From assembly GCA_024707365.1 (NCBI GenBank), contig JANPZV010000005.1, positions 1,488,001 to 1,552,000 on the forward strand: a DNA stretch of 64,000 nucleotides. Direction: 5' to 3'. Positions 46,190 to 55,425 of the stretch are shown in pieces (the stretch's first letter is position 1; each line of letters opens with the position of its first letter). Both the position numbers and the translations under genes were made by a program. The DNA comes from Terricaulis sp. GTDB lineage: Bacteria; Pseudomonadota; Alphaproteobacteria; Caulobacterales; Aquidulcibacteraceae. The notes under the pieces are model-generated. The model made no database searches. It was not told where the DNA came from and worked only from the letters and a program-made list of their open reading frames with translations.

Positions 46190-46729
46190 ATGGGCGCGAT
46201 TTTCAACGTCTTTCCGCTGATCCTGATCCCGGTGTTGATCTACAACATTTGGGCGTTCGGCTCGACGGCGGCTGGCACTGATCCTGTCGATGTGCGCCGC
46301 CACCTTGAAACGCCGATGATCTGCGTGCCGATGGCCAGTCAAGAGCCAGGCGCGCTCAATCCTTGCCGTGACGGCGCGCAGAGCGCGGCCGTGACAAGCC
46401 CCAGCGTGCAGGCCGCGCCGGGCGCTGCGGCGGCGCCGGATGCGACGGTGCATTGGGTGGTTTCTTTCGGCGATCTGCTGATTTTGCTGTCGCTGATGCT
46501 GCTGTTTATCGAGCTTTTGAAATCCACCTCAACGGGGAGCGCGGCGATTTTCAATCACGCGCTTTCCATGCTCGTCTTCATCATATGTTTGGTGGAGTTT
46601 TTGCTGCACCCGGCGTTCGCCACCAGCGCGTTCTTCATCATCATGGTGATGGCGCTGCTTGATGTGCTGGCCGGGGTTGTCGTCACCATTATCGCGGCGC
46701 GGCGCGATGTGGAATTCGCCGGCGGTTAG
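46190..46729 (+). CDS. Hypothetical membrane protein, four TM helices
   Basis: This encodes 179 residues. An N-terminal helix (FNVFPLILIPVLIYNIWAFG) is followed by a roughly 60-residue periplasmic loop with two Cys, and three further helices (SFGDLLILLSLMLLFIELLK; ALSMLVFIICLVEFLLHP; FFIIMVMALLDVLAGVVVTI). I do not recognise the family. It follows the GT2 synthase gene on the same strand. A heptad hairpin begins in its TAG stop codon. Confidence 0.7.
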   Translation: MGAIFNVFPLILIPVLIYNIWAFGSTAAGTDPVDVRRHLETPMICVPMASQEPGALNPCRDGAQSAAVTSPSVQAAPGAAAAPDATVHWVVSFGDLLILLSLMLLFIELLKSTSTGSAAIFNHALSMLVFIICLVEFLLHPAFATSAFFIIMVMALLDVLAGVVVTIIAARRDVEFAGG

Positions 46730-46810
46730 GCAATGGGCAATTGGGAATAGGCAATTGGTTCGGCTTCGCAAGGAGCTCCTATTGCCTATTGCCCATTCCC
46801 TACTGCCTAC
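46727..46810. repeat. Heptad hairpin 2 (7-bp units RGGCAAT)
   Basis: The left arm reads AGGCAAT GGGCAAT TGGGAAT AGGCAAT (46728-46755). The right arm (46778-46810) read on the other strand gives AGGCAGT AGGGAAT GGGCAAT AGGCAAT. The loop is about 20 bp. The first unit overlaps the stop codon of the preceding gene. Confidence 0.8.
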
Positions 46811-46922
46811 AAACACCACATCCCCAGCAACAAGGCGATGGCGAAGTCGAGCCAGCGGCCGAATCGGGGGGAAGATGGTGCTCATGGCGGCGGATCTGCA
46901 GGTTCGGCGCCGGAGGGTGGAT

Positions 46923-47253
46923 ATGGGCCTGTTCTTTGACGCAGCGTGGTTTGACGCGCGCCTGAGCGAAAAAAGGGCTCGACCGCGCCGCCATGGCCGC
47001 CGCCGCCGGGCTTGAGCGCGGCGCGCTGCATCAACTCTTTATCCATGAACGCGCGCCCAGCGCCGATGAGCTGAGCGCCTTCGCCGCGCTGCTGGGCGCC
47101 AGCGTGGTGGAGATCAGCCTGCGCTGCGGCGTGGCTGATGTTGAAGCGCCCCCGGCCGAGGATGCGTCCGCGCGGATCGAGAGCATGGAGGCGCGCCTCG
47201 ATGAGATCGAGGCGTGGCTGGCTTCAGTCGAAACCGAGAAGAAGCGCGCTTAG
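46923..47253 (+). CDS. XRE-like HTH protein with C-terminal coiled coil, one frameshift
   Basis: A clear GGAGGG (46912-46917) precedes MGLFFDAAWFDARLSEK. After the A run 46969-46974 (one A too many) the frame continues GLDRAAMAAAAGLERGALHQ, then APSADELSAFAALLGASVVE, a helix-turn-helix, and a heptad helix SARIESMEARLDEIEAWLAS. The corrected length is 109 residues. It is a probable DNA-binding regulator with unknown targets. Confidence 0.72.
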
Positions 47254-47453
47254 GCTTTGAGATCGAAGGCGATGCCGGGGCGCACGCCTTTCGCCGGCGG
47301 ATAGCTGGCGACGTAAACCGTTTCCGCCGGCGTGATGTGGTTGACGAGCGTGGCCGCGAACAGGGGATCAAACGCAAGCTCAGGCGCGCGCGCTTCATCG
47401 CCGCGTTGATCGCGAACCAGTTTCGCAAGCAAGGTGGGGGCTCCTTCGCTCAT
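47250..47453 (-). CDS. Hypothetical protein, 67 aa
   Basis: The product is MSEGAPTLLAKLVRDQRGDE ... ETVYVASYPPAKGVRPGIAF. No family is recognised. The start at 47453 is the ATG nearest the only composition that looks protein-like; the long upstream extension to 47666 is Arg-rich shadow sequence. It overlaps the convergent HTH gene by 4 bp. Confidence 0.5.
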   Translation of the reverse strand: MSEGAPTLLAKLVRDQRGDEARAPELAFDPLFAATLVNHITPAETVYVASYPPAKGVRPGIAFDLKA

Positions 47454-47634
47454 CGCCGGGCGCCGCTGCATTGGGTATGCCAAACACAGGATAAACGGCT
47501 GCGCCCGCGTGCTCGTTCCAGCAAAAGCCCTGCAAACGTAGGTAATCCGCGAGAAAGCATACGCGCGCGCGCGCCGCAGTGCGGCGTTTAGGGCGCGCGC
47601 GGCGCGCGTTGCGCCAAATTGGGACACGCGGCTT

Positions 47635-48150
47635 CTAAGCGAAATGCGCCAGCGCGAGACTTTCAATATGCTCCACGAAGCTGGCTTTGCGCTCTTGGTA
47701 ATCGGGCTCGAGCACGCCGAACTGGTCGCTCATGGAGAGCTTTAACGCCGAATATTCCTCGGCCATGTCGGGCCGCATCAGCAGATAGTCGCGGAAGCAC
47801 AAATGGCGCACCGCCTGCGGCGAGCCTTGCAGGAAGGCATGCACATGAAAGCCAAGCGCGCCCGCGCTTTCACCAGGCTTGGAAAAATAGCGCCGGCCCG
47901 GCACGCCATATTCGCCGCGCGCCTGGTAGCCGGCTTGGGTCATCGCCGCCGCGCAGGCGTCGATGCTGGCGAGGCTTGTGGCTTCCACCAGAATATCGAT
48001 GATCGGCTTGGCCATGATGCCGGGAATGGCGGTGCTGCCGATATGATGCAGCGCAACAAGGCTCTCGCCAAAGCACGCTTCAAGCACCGGCGCCTCAGCC
48101 TCGAAGGCGAGCTTCCAGCGCGGGTGATAAGGGCGGATCACCTTGGCCAT
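47635..48150 (-). CDS. GrpB family protein (UPF0157, nucleotidyltransferase-like)
   Basis: This encodes 171 residues. The hallmark block VALHHIGSTAIPGIMAKPII and DILVEA is the GrpB/nucleotidyltransferase motif (GSTA and DxxV). FHVHAFLQGSPQAVRHLCFR and DYLLMRPDMAEEYSALKLSM follow. The biochemical role is not established. Confidence 0.9.
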   Translation of the reverse strand: MAKVIRPYHPRWKLAFEAEAPVLEACFGESLVALHHIGSTAIPGIMAKPIIDILVEATSLASIDACAAAMTQAGYQARGEYGVPGRRYFSKPGESAGALGFHVHAFLQGSPQAVRHLCFRDYLLMRPDMAEEYSALKLSMSDQFGVLEPDYQERKASFVEHIESLALAHFA

Positions 48151-48193
48151 GCGCGAAGCTTAGCATCGCGGCGCGGCAGCGCCAGCGGCGCGT

Positions 48194-48381
48194 TCATGCA
48201 TCGCGGCCATAACTGGCGAGGCGGCGTTTCTCGCGCGCCTCGGCGCGGCGCAGCGCTTCGAGTTGACGCGCGCCCAGCTTCGCACGAGGCGCGACCAGCG
48301 CTCCGCATCGGCGAGATCGCCGCGCCTGAGCGCGCGCCGCGCATGCGCCAAGGCGAGATCGGTTTCGCGTTTTCCTTTCAT
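48194..48381 (-). CDS. Small hypothetical protein, about 62 aa, one frameshift
   Basis: Reading from 48381 gives MKGKRETDLALAHARRALRR and GDLADAERWSRLV. After a frame change near 48285-48300 it continues KLGARQLEALRRAEAREKRR and LASYGRDA. The helical, Arg/Ala-rich pattern suggests a small conserved soluble protein. Confidence is limited because high-GC shadow ORFs look similar. Confidence 0.45.
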
Positions 48382-48910
48382 GCTTCCAACTCCAAGGCGG
48401 GGGCGCGCGCCATCCTTGTTGGCGGGCGCCGGCGAAAAAACCGCCGCGAGGCGGAGAGTGGGACGCGATGGGCCGCGCCGAAAAAGTGCGCCGCAAGGCG
48501 CGGCGCGGAATGACGCGGACCATCGCGCCCCGTGATCGTTTTGCGCCAGCTCGGCACACGGCGGTGTTTCACGCCGCTGGCCGGGCGCCGGCCGCGTGCG
48601 GGCCGCGGGTTCAGCGGTCCCGGTGCGCTCCCTCGGTTTCGGGTTTTCCCGTCCGCCGAAGGCTTCAGCGCAGAAGCGCTTCACGCTCGATCACCTCACC
48701 CGCCGCATTGGTTGAACCTTGGCCAATCGCTCTCCAGCGCGGGTGGTGCGGGGAGTGTGCGATGGGGCGGAGATGGGTCGGATAAATTTGTGCGCGCGGG
48801 CGGATTTTGCGGGCGGCGGCGTGTTGGGGGCGGGGGATGGAGCGCCTGTATCTCCCCCATTGTCATCCTCGGATTTTTTGGCGAGACGATCGCAAACCTC
48901 TACGCGCGTG

Positions 48911-49035
48911 CTCCCCCGATAGGGGGAGCTGTCTGCGAAGCAGACTGAGGGGGCGGCGCCGGTGTTTGCCCACGTTCGCGCCCACCCCTCCGTCACGCGC
49001 TCCGCGCGCGCCACCTCCCCCTGGCGGGGGAGGAC
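48911..49035. repeat. REP-like palindromes of the GGGGGAG/CTCCCCC family
   Basis: Two copies are seen: CTCCCCCGATAGGGGGAGCT with GTCTGCGAAGCAGACTGAGG (48911-48950), and CCCCTCCGTCACGCGCTCCG with CCACCTCCCCCTGGCGGGGG (48994-49033). They are in opposite orientation. Confidence 0.65.
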
Positions 49036-49077
49036 GAAGCGCGAGTCTGCTTTTCGCCGGGAAGAGAAACACCTTCC

Positions 49078-49186
49078 ACCCATCTCCGGGGCGCAGCGAA
49101 GCTGCGAGCCCGGAGCCTATGAACACAAGCGTTTGAGGTGATGGGCCCCGGACTTGCGCTGCGCGCAATCCGGGGATGGGTGGGAA
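49078..49186. repeat. REP-like pair of the CCATC(C/T)CCGGGG family
   Basis: CCCATCTCCGGGGCGCAGCG with AAGCTGCGAGCCCGGAG (49078-49115) is mirrored by GGGCCCCGGACTTGCGCTGC and GCGCAATCCGGGGATGGGTG (49143-49182). This is the same family as 4906 and 17029. Confidence 0.6.
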
Positions 49187-49226
49187 ACAAAATCGCGAGC
49201 GTCCGCATCGGGCCAAGCGCAGGCAA

Positions 49227-49300
49227 TAGCACGCTTCCCCTCCAAGCCCCGCACTTGATGCGGGGCGCGAGCGGGGAGCCAGGGCGAGCGGTGCGGCGGT
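49227..49300. repeat. REP-like repeat related to the copy between argF and hslO
   Basis: CCAAGCCCCGCACTTGATGC followed by GGGGCGCGAGCGGGGAGCCA resembles 34222-34272 in both order and palindromic core. Confidence 0.45.
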
Positions 49301-49374
49301 GGCTCTGGGGCCCGGATCGAACCCCGGCTTTCCGCCGGGGCTGCGTCCGGGAAGCGGTGTGTGCGTGAAGCAAC

Positions 49375-50766
49375 TCAGCCCGGCAACACCAGTTTCGCGC
49401 TGAACCCCTTTGGCGCGCGGTTTTCCAGCACGAGCCGCCCGCCATGGCCGTCGGCGATGGCTTGGGCGATGGCGAGGCCTAAGCCTGCTCCATTGGCCTC
49501 GTGGCGCGAGGGGTCGGCGCGGAAGAATGGCTCGGTGAGGCGCGAGAGCATGTCGGGCGGCACGCCTGGGCCATCGTCGCGCACCTCGACCACCGCTTCG
49601 CCGGCTTCGTTGCGATAGACGGCCATCACGCCGCCGCCGCCATATTTGGCGGCGTTTTCAGCGAGATTGCGCATCGCGCGCGCGATTTCGCTGGGGCGGA
49701 TGGTGGTGAGCACGGCCTCGGGCGCATTGGCTTGGATGGGAAGGCCCAAATCTTCCAATTCGCCGCAGAGCGTGCGCGCGATCTCGGCGAGATCGACGTT
49801 GGTGCGATCTTCTTCACTCGCGCCGGCGCGGGCGAGGGCGAGGGCTTGTTCTGTCATCCGCTCCATCTCTTCGAGCGGGGCGATGAGGCGCTGGCGCAAT
49901 TGATCATCCTCGACCAATTCGGCGCGCAGGCGCAGCGCGGTGATCGGCGTGCGCAGATCGTGGCTGAGCGCCCACAGCATTTGCCGCTGGCGGCTCATCT
50001 GCCGGCCAAGCCGCGCGGCCATGGCGTTGAACGCGGAGGAGGCGCGCTGCACGTCCGCCGGGCCGGAGACGGGCGCGACCACATCGGTTTGCCCAGCGCC
50101 GAGCGCTTGGGCCGCATCGGCCAATTGCGCCAGCGGGCGGCCGATCTGGCGCGCCACCAAGGCCGCGCCGACGCCGACGAGCAGCAGCGAGATCACCCCA
50201 CCGATCAGCACGCCAACCGGCGCCGGGCGCGGCCCCGGCATGCGCGCGCGCGCGTTGAGCCAGGAATGCTCGCCCAAGCGGACCGAAAGGTTCACCTCGG
50301 TGACTTGCTGCGTCGGCCGTTCGGCGCGCGGGGCGTGAATGCGGCTTTCTTCCTGGTGCGGCGGCGGATCAAGGCGCCGGCGCCAGCCGCGCAGCGGCGC
50401 TTCCACGAGGCGCCCGGTGGCGTGGGTTTCAGCCCCGCCCAGCGCTTGGGAAACCCCGCGCGCCATCCGCCCCGCCGCGCCGCCGGGCGAGGCGTTGCGC
50501 AGCGTTTCCGGCTCGGCGGTGACGCTGTAGCGGATGGAAAAAATCGCGCATTGAATCGGCGTGCGCGGGGCGCGTGGGCGCTGGCGCATCGCGCAATTGC
50601 TCGGCGGCGTAGGCGATGCGCTCAACGGCGTTGTTTTCGAGCGAACGGCGCAGCGCCGCGCCGCGCTCATTTGCGTAGATCAAAAACGCGGTTGCGTAGG
50701 CCAGCGTCACCGCGATGAGCGTGACAAGCACCAGCCGCCCCGTCAGCGTTTTGAGCGGCGCCCAGC

Positions 50767-50770
<4 letters not shown>
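49375..50770 (-). CDS. Sensor histidine kinase, one frameshift
   Basis: The kinase starts with GTG at 50770, overlapping the stop of the response-regulator gene. The N-terminal helix is LTGRLVLVTLIAVTLAYATA; a periplasmic domain and a second helix (PVGVLIGGVISLLLVGVGAA) are followed by HAMP. The HisKA domain has LWALSHDLRTPITALRLRAE, and the HATPase has NLAENAAKYG, VRDDGPGVPPDML and GAGLGLAIAQAIADGHGG. The frame changes at about 50555-50585 in the periplasmic part, in a C/G-rich stretch. The corrected length is about 465 residues (EnvZ-like). Confidence 0.87.
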
Positions 50771-51498
<728 letters not shown>

Positions 51499-51662
51499 GT
51501 GCGCCGGACGCGGGCAAAAATCTACCGGGCGTAGGTGGCGGAAGTGTGCCAAAGCTTGGCAAAGCCGGGCGGGTGACACATCTAGGCAAGAAGAGGGCCC
51601 GCCTTCGCCACACCGGCGCCGCACAAGGCGCATAGCGAGCGCGGCAAGAACAGGGGAAGTCC

Positions 51663-52145
51663 ATGAAGGCAGCAGCGCATTTGGCCGTGATCTTGGGGGC
51701 CGCCACCCTGGCCGCGTGCGCCAGCGGCGGGCCGCGCGGCGATCGGGGCGAACCGTTGCGGGCGCTGCTCTCAGCCGATGCGCTCGTCTTCGTGAGCTTT
51801 GACGCTGACGGGGATCTGCAAATTACCGAGGCCGAGTTGACGGCGGGGCTGACGCACGAATTTACGCGCGCGGATACGAACGGCGACGGCCAATTGCAGC
51901 CGATCGAATTTCAAAACTGGGCCAACACCGCGCTCGGCGGCGGCCATATCGGCCCCTTCCGGCTCGATTTCGATCGCAATGTCGATAATGTGATCACGCG
52001 CGAAGAGTTTGAGAACGAATTCCGCGCCCGGTTCCGCGAATACGATTCCGATGAAGATGGCGTGGTCACGCGCCCGGAATTGGTGCGTTTGCTGGGCCAA
52101 GCCCGCCCGCCGGCGCAGCCGCGCACGCCCACGCGGCTCGACTGA
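51663..52145 (+). CDS. EF-hand lipoprotein
   Basis: This encodes 160 residues. The signal MKAAAHLAVILGAATLAACA carries a lipobox (LAAC). Four EF-hand-like loops follow: DADGDLQITEAE, DTNGDGQLQPIE, DRNVDNVITREE (weaker, non-canonical) and DSDEDGVVTRPE. It is probably a periplasmic or outer-membrane Ca-binding protein. It is divergent from the OmpR-type regulator. Confidence 0.85.
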   Translation: MKAAAHLAVILGAATLAACASGGPRGDRGEPLRALLSADALVFVSFDADGDLQITEAELTAGLTHEFTRADTNGDGQLQPIEFQNWANTALGGGHIGPFRLDFDRNVDNVITREEFENEFRARFREYDSDEDGVVTRPELVRLLGQARPPAQPRTPTRLD

Positions 52146-52450
52146 CACGCGCTGACGCAAAAAACGCCGCGGCTGAAAAGCGGCTGGCAAAAATGCTCCC
52201 TATATGAAGCTCAGCGGCGCCTCCCTCCCTCGCGGCGCCGATGGTTCAGCGCCCCATTCCCCCGTGCGCGCGGACCGGAAAAGAGCGGCCGGCGCCCTCC
52301 TCCCCGAGCGCCGGCCGCTCGACGTTTGGGGCGCCCGCTTGCCGGGGCGGCGACATACTTTGTCGCAAAGACGACCAACGCTCGAAAAAAGGCGCCCGCT
52401 AGAAGCGCATCATCAGGCCGGCGAGGGGCCGCGAGATGGAGCTTCCCGAC
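52146..52450. other. Intergenic region with a strong hairpin between the two EF-hand genes
   Basis: In these 305 bp the main feature is a perfect 13-bp stem, GAGCGGCCGGCGC (52283-52295) with GCGCCGGCCGCTC (52308-52320), over a 12-base loop. It is not followed by a T tract, so it is more likely an mRNA structure or REP than an intrinsic terminator. No ORF is convincing. The promoter of the second EF-hand gene is expected in 52330-52450 but no consensus could be fixed. Confidence 0.5.
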
Positions 52451-53065
52451 ATGCGTAAATTTTTGTTCGCCGCTACTGGTTTTGCCGCACTCACCGCCGC
52501 CGCAGGCATGGCCGCCGCGCAGAACCAACCTCCGCAGGAACGCCCGCGCGGCGTGATGGCCATGGACGCCAATAGCGACGGCGTTTTGACCCGCCAGGAA
52601 TTCGATGCGGCGCGTGCTGCGCTGTTTACGCGCCTCGACGCCAACAATGACGGCTTTCTCAGCCGTGAAGAAATGCGCGCCCAGCGTGGTGCGCGCGGGC
52701 ATCGCGGCCATGGCGGGCAGCTTGCGCGCGCCGACGCCAACAATGACGGCAACATCACGCGCGAGGAGTTTCTCGCACGCCCCAATGCGATGTTTGACCG
52801 GCTCGACGCCAATAAGGATGGCGTGATCTCCGCCGACGAACGGCCCCAGCCGCGTCAGCGCGCGGAAGGCCAGCGGGCCGAGCGCCCCGAAGGCCAGCGC
52901 GGCCAGCGCGCGCGGGTTGACGCCGATAATGACGGGCGCGTTTCGCGCGCGGAGTGGGACGCCGCGGGCGCTGCGATGTTCCAACGCCTTGACGCCAACA
53001 CTGACGGGCAGATCACGCAAGAGGAAGCTCAAGCGGGCCGTCCGCAGCGGCCGGCGCGTAACTAA
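52451..53065 (+). CDS. Secreted multi-EF-hand protein
   Basis: This encodes 204 residues with a signal peptide (MRKFLFAATGFAALTAAAGM, then AAAQ). Six EF-hand loops are visible: DANSDGVLTRQE, DANNDGFLSREE, DANNDGNITREE, DANKDGVISADE, DADNDGRVSRAE and DANTDGQITQEE. A Gln/Arg/Gly-rich linker (EGQRAERPEGQRGQR) lies between loops four and five, and resembles the linker in the MacA-like protein downstream. It is likely a periplasmic Ca-binding protein and the first gene of the exporter unit. Confidence 0.85.
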   Translation: MRKFLFAATGFAALTAAAGMAAAQNQPPQERPRGVMAMDANSDGVLTRQEFDAARAALFTRLDANNDGFLSREEMRAQRGARGHRGHGGQLARADANNDGNITREEFLARPNAMFDRLDANKDGVISADERPQPRQRAEGQRAERPEGQRGQRARVDADNDGRVSRAEWDAAGAAMFQRLDANTDGQITQEEAQAGRPQRPARN

Positions 53066-53170
53066 CCGGCGTAACAAACTCGAAAGCGCGGCCGGGCGAT
53101 AATCCGGCCGCGCTGCTTCAGAAGGAATGGGCTTGCCCTTGCCACGGGCGGCGCCATGTGAGGAGACAAG

Positions 53171-54727
53171 ATGTTCGCCGCAATGAAGCAGAATGCGCAA
53201 ACCCTTTGGGCAAAACGCCCCGGCCTTTTGCGTGGCCGCAATCTGTTCATCACGGGCGGGGCGGCGCTGGCCGTGCTGTTTGGCGCTCTGGCGATTTTCG
53301 GCGGCGATAGCGAGGCCGAGCCCTATCGCACCCAGGCCATCGATCGCGGCGCGATTGTGCGCGTGGTTTCCGCAACCGGCACGCTGGAGCCCTTGGTTTC
53401 GGCCAATGTCGGCTCCACCGTTTCGGGGCCGGTGCAGGAGGTGCTGGCCGATTTCAACAGCCAGGTGCGCGCAGGCCAAGTGCTGGCGCGGCTTGATCCC
53501 ACCCCGTTTCAACAACGCATCGTGCAGGCGCAGGCGAGCCTGAGCCAAGCGCAAGCGCAAGCGGCCGTGGCTGAGGCCGATTATCAGCGCTATCTTTTGC
53601 TGCAGCAGCGGGGCTTTGCCTCCGAACAATTGATGATCCAGCAGCGCGCCGCGCGCGATACGGCGCGCGCTTCGGTGGCGCAGGCGCAAGCGCAGGTGGC
53701 GAGCGCGCGCACCGATCTTGATCGCAGCGTGATCCGCTCGCCCATCGATGGCGTTGTGGTGGATCGGCAAGTGAATGTCGGCCAATCGGTGGCCGCGAGC
53801 CTCCAGGCGCCGACGCTGTTCATCATCGCGCAGGATCTTTCGCGGCTGCAGGCGAACATCACGGTGGATGAAGCCGATATTGGCGATGTGCGTGAAGGCA
53901 TGGATGTGCGCTTCACCGTTGATGCGTTTCCTGAGCGGCAGTTTGAAGGGCGCGTCAGCCAGGTGCGCCAGCAAGGCGTCGCAGCTTCCGGGGTGGTGAG
54001 CTACACGGTTGTGGTTGAGGCGAACAATCCAGGCCGCCAGCTTTTGCCGGGTATGACGGCGAACGCTGAGATCGTGCTGGAAGAGCGCAACGATGTGATG
54101 CGCGTGGCCAATACGGCGCTGCGCTATCGCCCGGCCGACGCGGCGCTGCAGGCCCAAGCCGATGCGCTCACCGGCCAAACCCAGCGCGCCCAGCGTGGGC
54201 AAGGCGGCCAGCGTGGGCAGGGCGGCGAACGCGGCCAAGCCCGCGGCGCGCAAGGCGGCCAAGGCATGGGCGGGCGCGCGGTTGAGCAATTGACGACAAC
54301 GCTGGAGCTCACCCCTGCACAGCAAACGGCGCTGCAGCAATCCTTCCAGGATGCAATGCAAAGCAGCGCGGGCGCAGGCGGGGATCGCCGGGCGATGATG
54401 CGGCAAGTGCGCGATACGGCGATCCGCGCGATCGAACCGACATTGAACGAGCATCAACGCACGCTGCTGACGCAAATGCGCGAAGGCGGCGGCCCGCGCG
54501 CCGAGGTGCGCCGTCAGGCGGTGGTTTGGGTGTTGCGCAACAACAAGCCCGAGCCGGTGCTGGTTGAGCTTGGCGCAGCCGATAACAGCTACACGCTGGT
54601 GCATGGCGGCTTGAGCGAAGGCGATCTGGTGATCACCGGCGGCGGTGCGCAAGCGACGAGCGGGCGCGGCGGCCAGCAGGGCGGCCCCTCTATCGGCGGC
54701 GGCGGCATGCGCATCCGGGGCGCCTGA
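53171..54727 (+). CDS. MacA-like periplasmic adaptor with a Spy/CpxP-like (LTxxQ) insertion
   Basis: This encodes 518 residues with one N-terminal helix (about 25-43). The lipoyl/coiled-coil body follows: TGTLEPLVSANVGSTVSGPV, a Q/A-rich hairpin (QASLSQAQAQAAVAEADYQR) and SPIDGVVVDRQVNVGQSVAA. The barrel contains GMDVRFTVDAFPERQFEGRV and LLPGMTANAEIVLEERNDVM. At about residues 340-440 there is an extra piece: a QRGQGGQ low-complexity stretch, then helices with LELTPAQQTALQQ (378-390) and LNEHQRTLL (425-433), which resemble LTxxQ motifs of Spy/CpxP chaperones. The stop overlaps the ATPase start by 1 bp. Confidence 0.87.
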   Translation: MFAAMKQNAQTLWAKRPGLLRGRNLFITGGAALAVLFGALAIFGGDSEAEPYRTQAIDRGAIVRVVSATGTLEPLVSANVGSTVSGPVQEVLADFNSQVRAGQVLARLDPTPFQQRIVQAQASLSQAQAQAAVAEADYQRYLLLQQRGFASEQLMIQQRAARDTARASVAQAQAQVASARTDLDRSVIRSPIDGVVVDRQVNVGQSVAASLQAPTLFIIAQDLSRLQANITVDEADIGDVREGMDVRFTVDAFPERQFEGRVSQVRQQGVAASGVVSYTVVVEANNPGRQLLPGMTANAEIVLEERNDVMRVANTALRYRPADAALQAQADALTGQTQRAQRGQGGQRGQGGERGQARGAQGGQGMGGRAVEQLTTTLELTPAQQTALQQSFQDAMQSSAGAGGDRRAMMRQVRDTAIRAIEPTLNEHQRTLLTQMREGGGPRAEVRRQAVVWVLRNNKPEPVLVELGAADNSYTLVHGGLSEGDLVITGGGAQATSGRGGQQGGPSIGGGGMRIRGA

Positions 54728-55425
54728 TGGAAACGCTGATCCAAGCGCACGATCTCACAAAGCTCTACCGCATGGGCGATGAGACCGTGCATGCGCTCGA
54801 TGGCGTGAGCTTTGTGATCCCGCGTGGCGATTATTGCGCCATCGTGGGCCCGTCAGGCTCAGGCAAATCCACGCTGATGAACATCATTGGCGGGCTCGAT
54901 AAACCCAGCGGCGGCTCCATCGTGATCGACGGCGCCGATATCGGCGCGCTCGATGATACGGGCCTTGCGACCTTCCGCAATCGCACCATTGGGTTTGTGT
55001 TTCAGAGCTTCAATCTGCTGGCGCGGCAAACCGCGCTGGAGAATGTCGAGCTGCCGATGATTTATGCGGGCGTGGATCCCAAGGAGCGCGTGGCGCGCGC
55101 GGCCGAATTGCTCGATCGCGTGGGCCTTGGCAAGCGCATGGATCACCGGCCAAACCAGCTTTCGGGCGGCCAGCAGCAGCGCGTGGCGATTGCGCGCGCG
55201 CTGGCGGGGCGGCCCGCGCTGTTGCTGGGCGATGAGCCCACCGGCGCGCTCGATACGCAAACCGGCAAGGACATCATGGCGCTGTTTGATGAACTCAATC
55301 ACGAGGGCGTCACCATCGTGCTCGTCACGCACGACCATGACGTCGCCGCGCGCGCCAAGCGCACGATTGAGATGCGCGACGGCAAAATCGTTTCCGACAA
55401 ACAGAATGTGAGGACCGCGGCATGA
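54727..55425 (+). CDS. ABC transporter ATP-binding protein, MacB/LolD type
   Basis: This encodes 232 residues. Walker A is GPSGSGKST, the Q-loop FVFQSFNLL, the signature [17 protein letters not shown], and Walker [13 protein letters not shown] with switch His in LVTHDHD. The MKL/LolD/MacB branch couples to a separate permease with a large periplasmic domain, as encoded next. It overlaps both neighbours. Confidence 0.93.
   Translation: METLIQAHDLTKLYRMGDETVHALDGVSFVIPRGDYCAIVGPSGSGKSTLMNIIGGLDKPSGGSIVIDGADIGALDDTGLATFRNRTIGFVFQSFNLLARQTALENVELPMIYAGVDPKERVARAAELLDRVGLGKRMDHRPNQLSGGQQQRVAIARALAGRPALLLGDEPTGALDTQTGKDIMALFDELNHEGVTIVLVTHDHDVAARAKRTIEMRDGKIVSDKQNVRTAA

Larger units (their letters stand above)
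48382..49374. other. About 1 kb without a convincing gene; repeat-rich island
   Basis: All six frames here give Arg/Pro-rich shadow peptides with no recognisable domain. The right two thirds hold several palindromic repeats (48911-49035, 49078-49186, 49227-49300). The left third (48390-48760) shows no structure I can name. It separates the GrpB region from the histidine-kinase gene. Confidence 0.6.

Noticed and set aside
48160..48684. 174-codon minus-strand frame upstream of the small hypothetical gene
   Set aside because: Only the last segment from 48381 looks protein-like; the rest is Arg/Pro-rich shadow sequence.
52283..52320. Intrinsic terminator after the EF-hand lipoprotein gene
   Set aside because: The stem is strong but has no T tract on either strand and lies about 140 bp from the stop.
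52211..54652. 813-codon minus-strand open frame across the EF-hand and adaptor genes
   Set aside because: Low-complexity Ala/Arg/His shadow translation typical of high-GC DNA; the plus strand has EF-hand loops and adaptor motifs.
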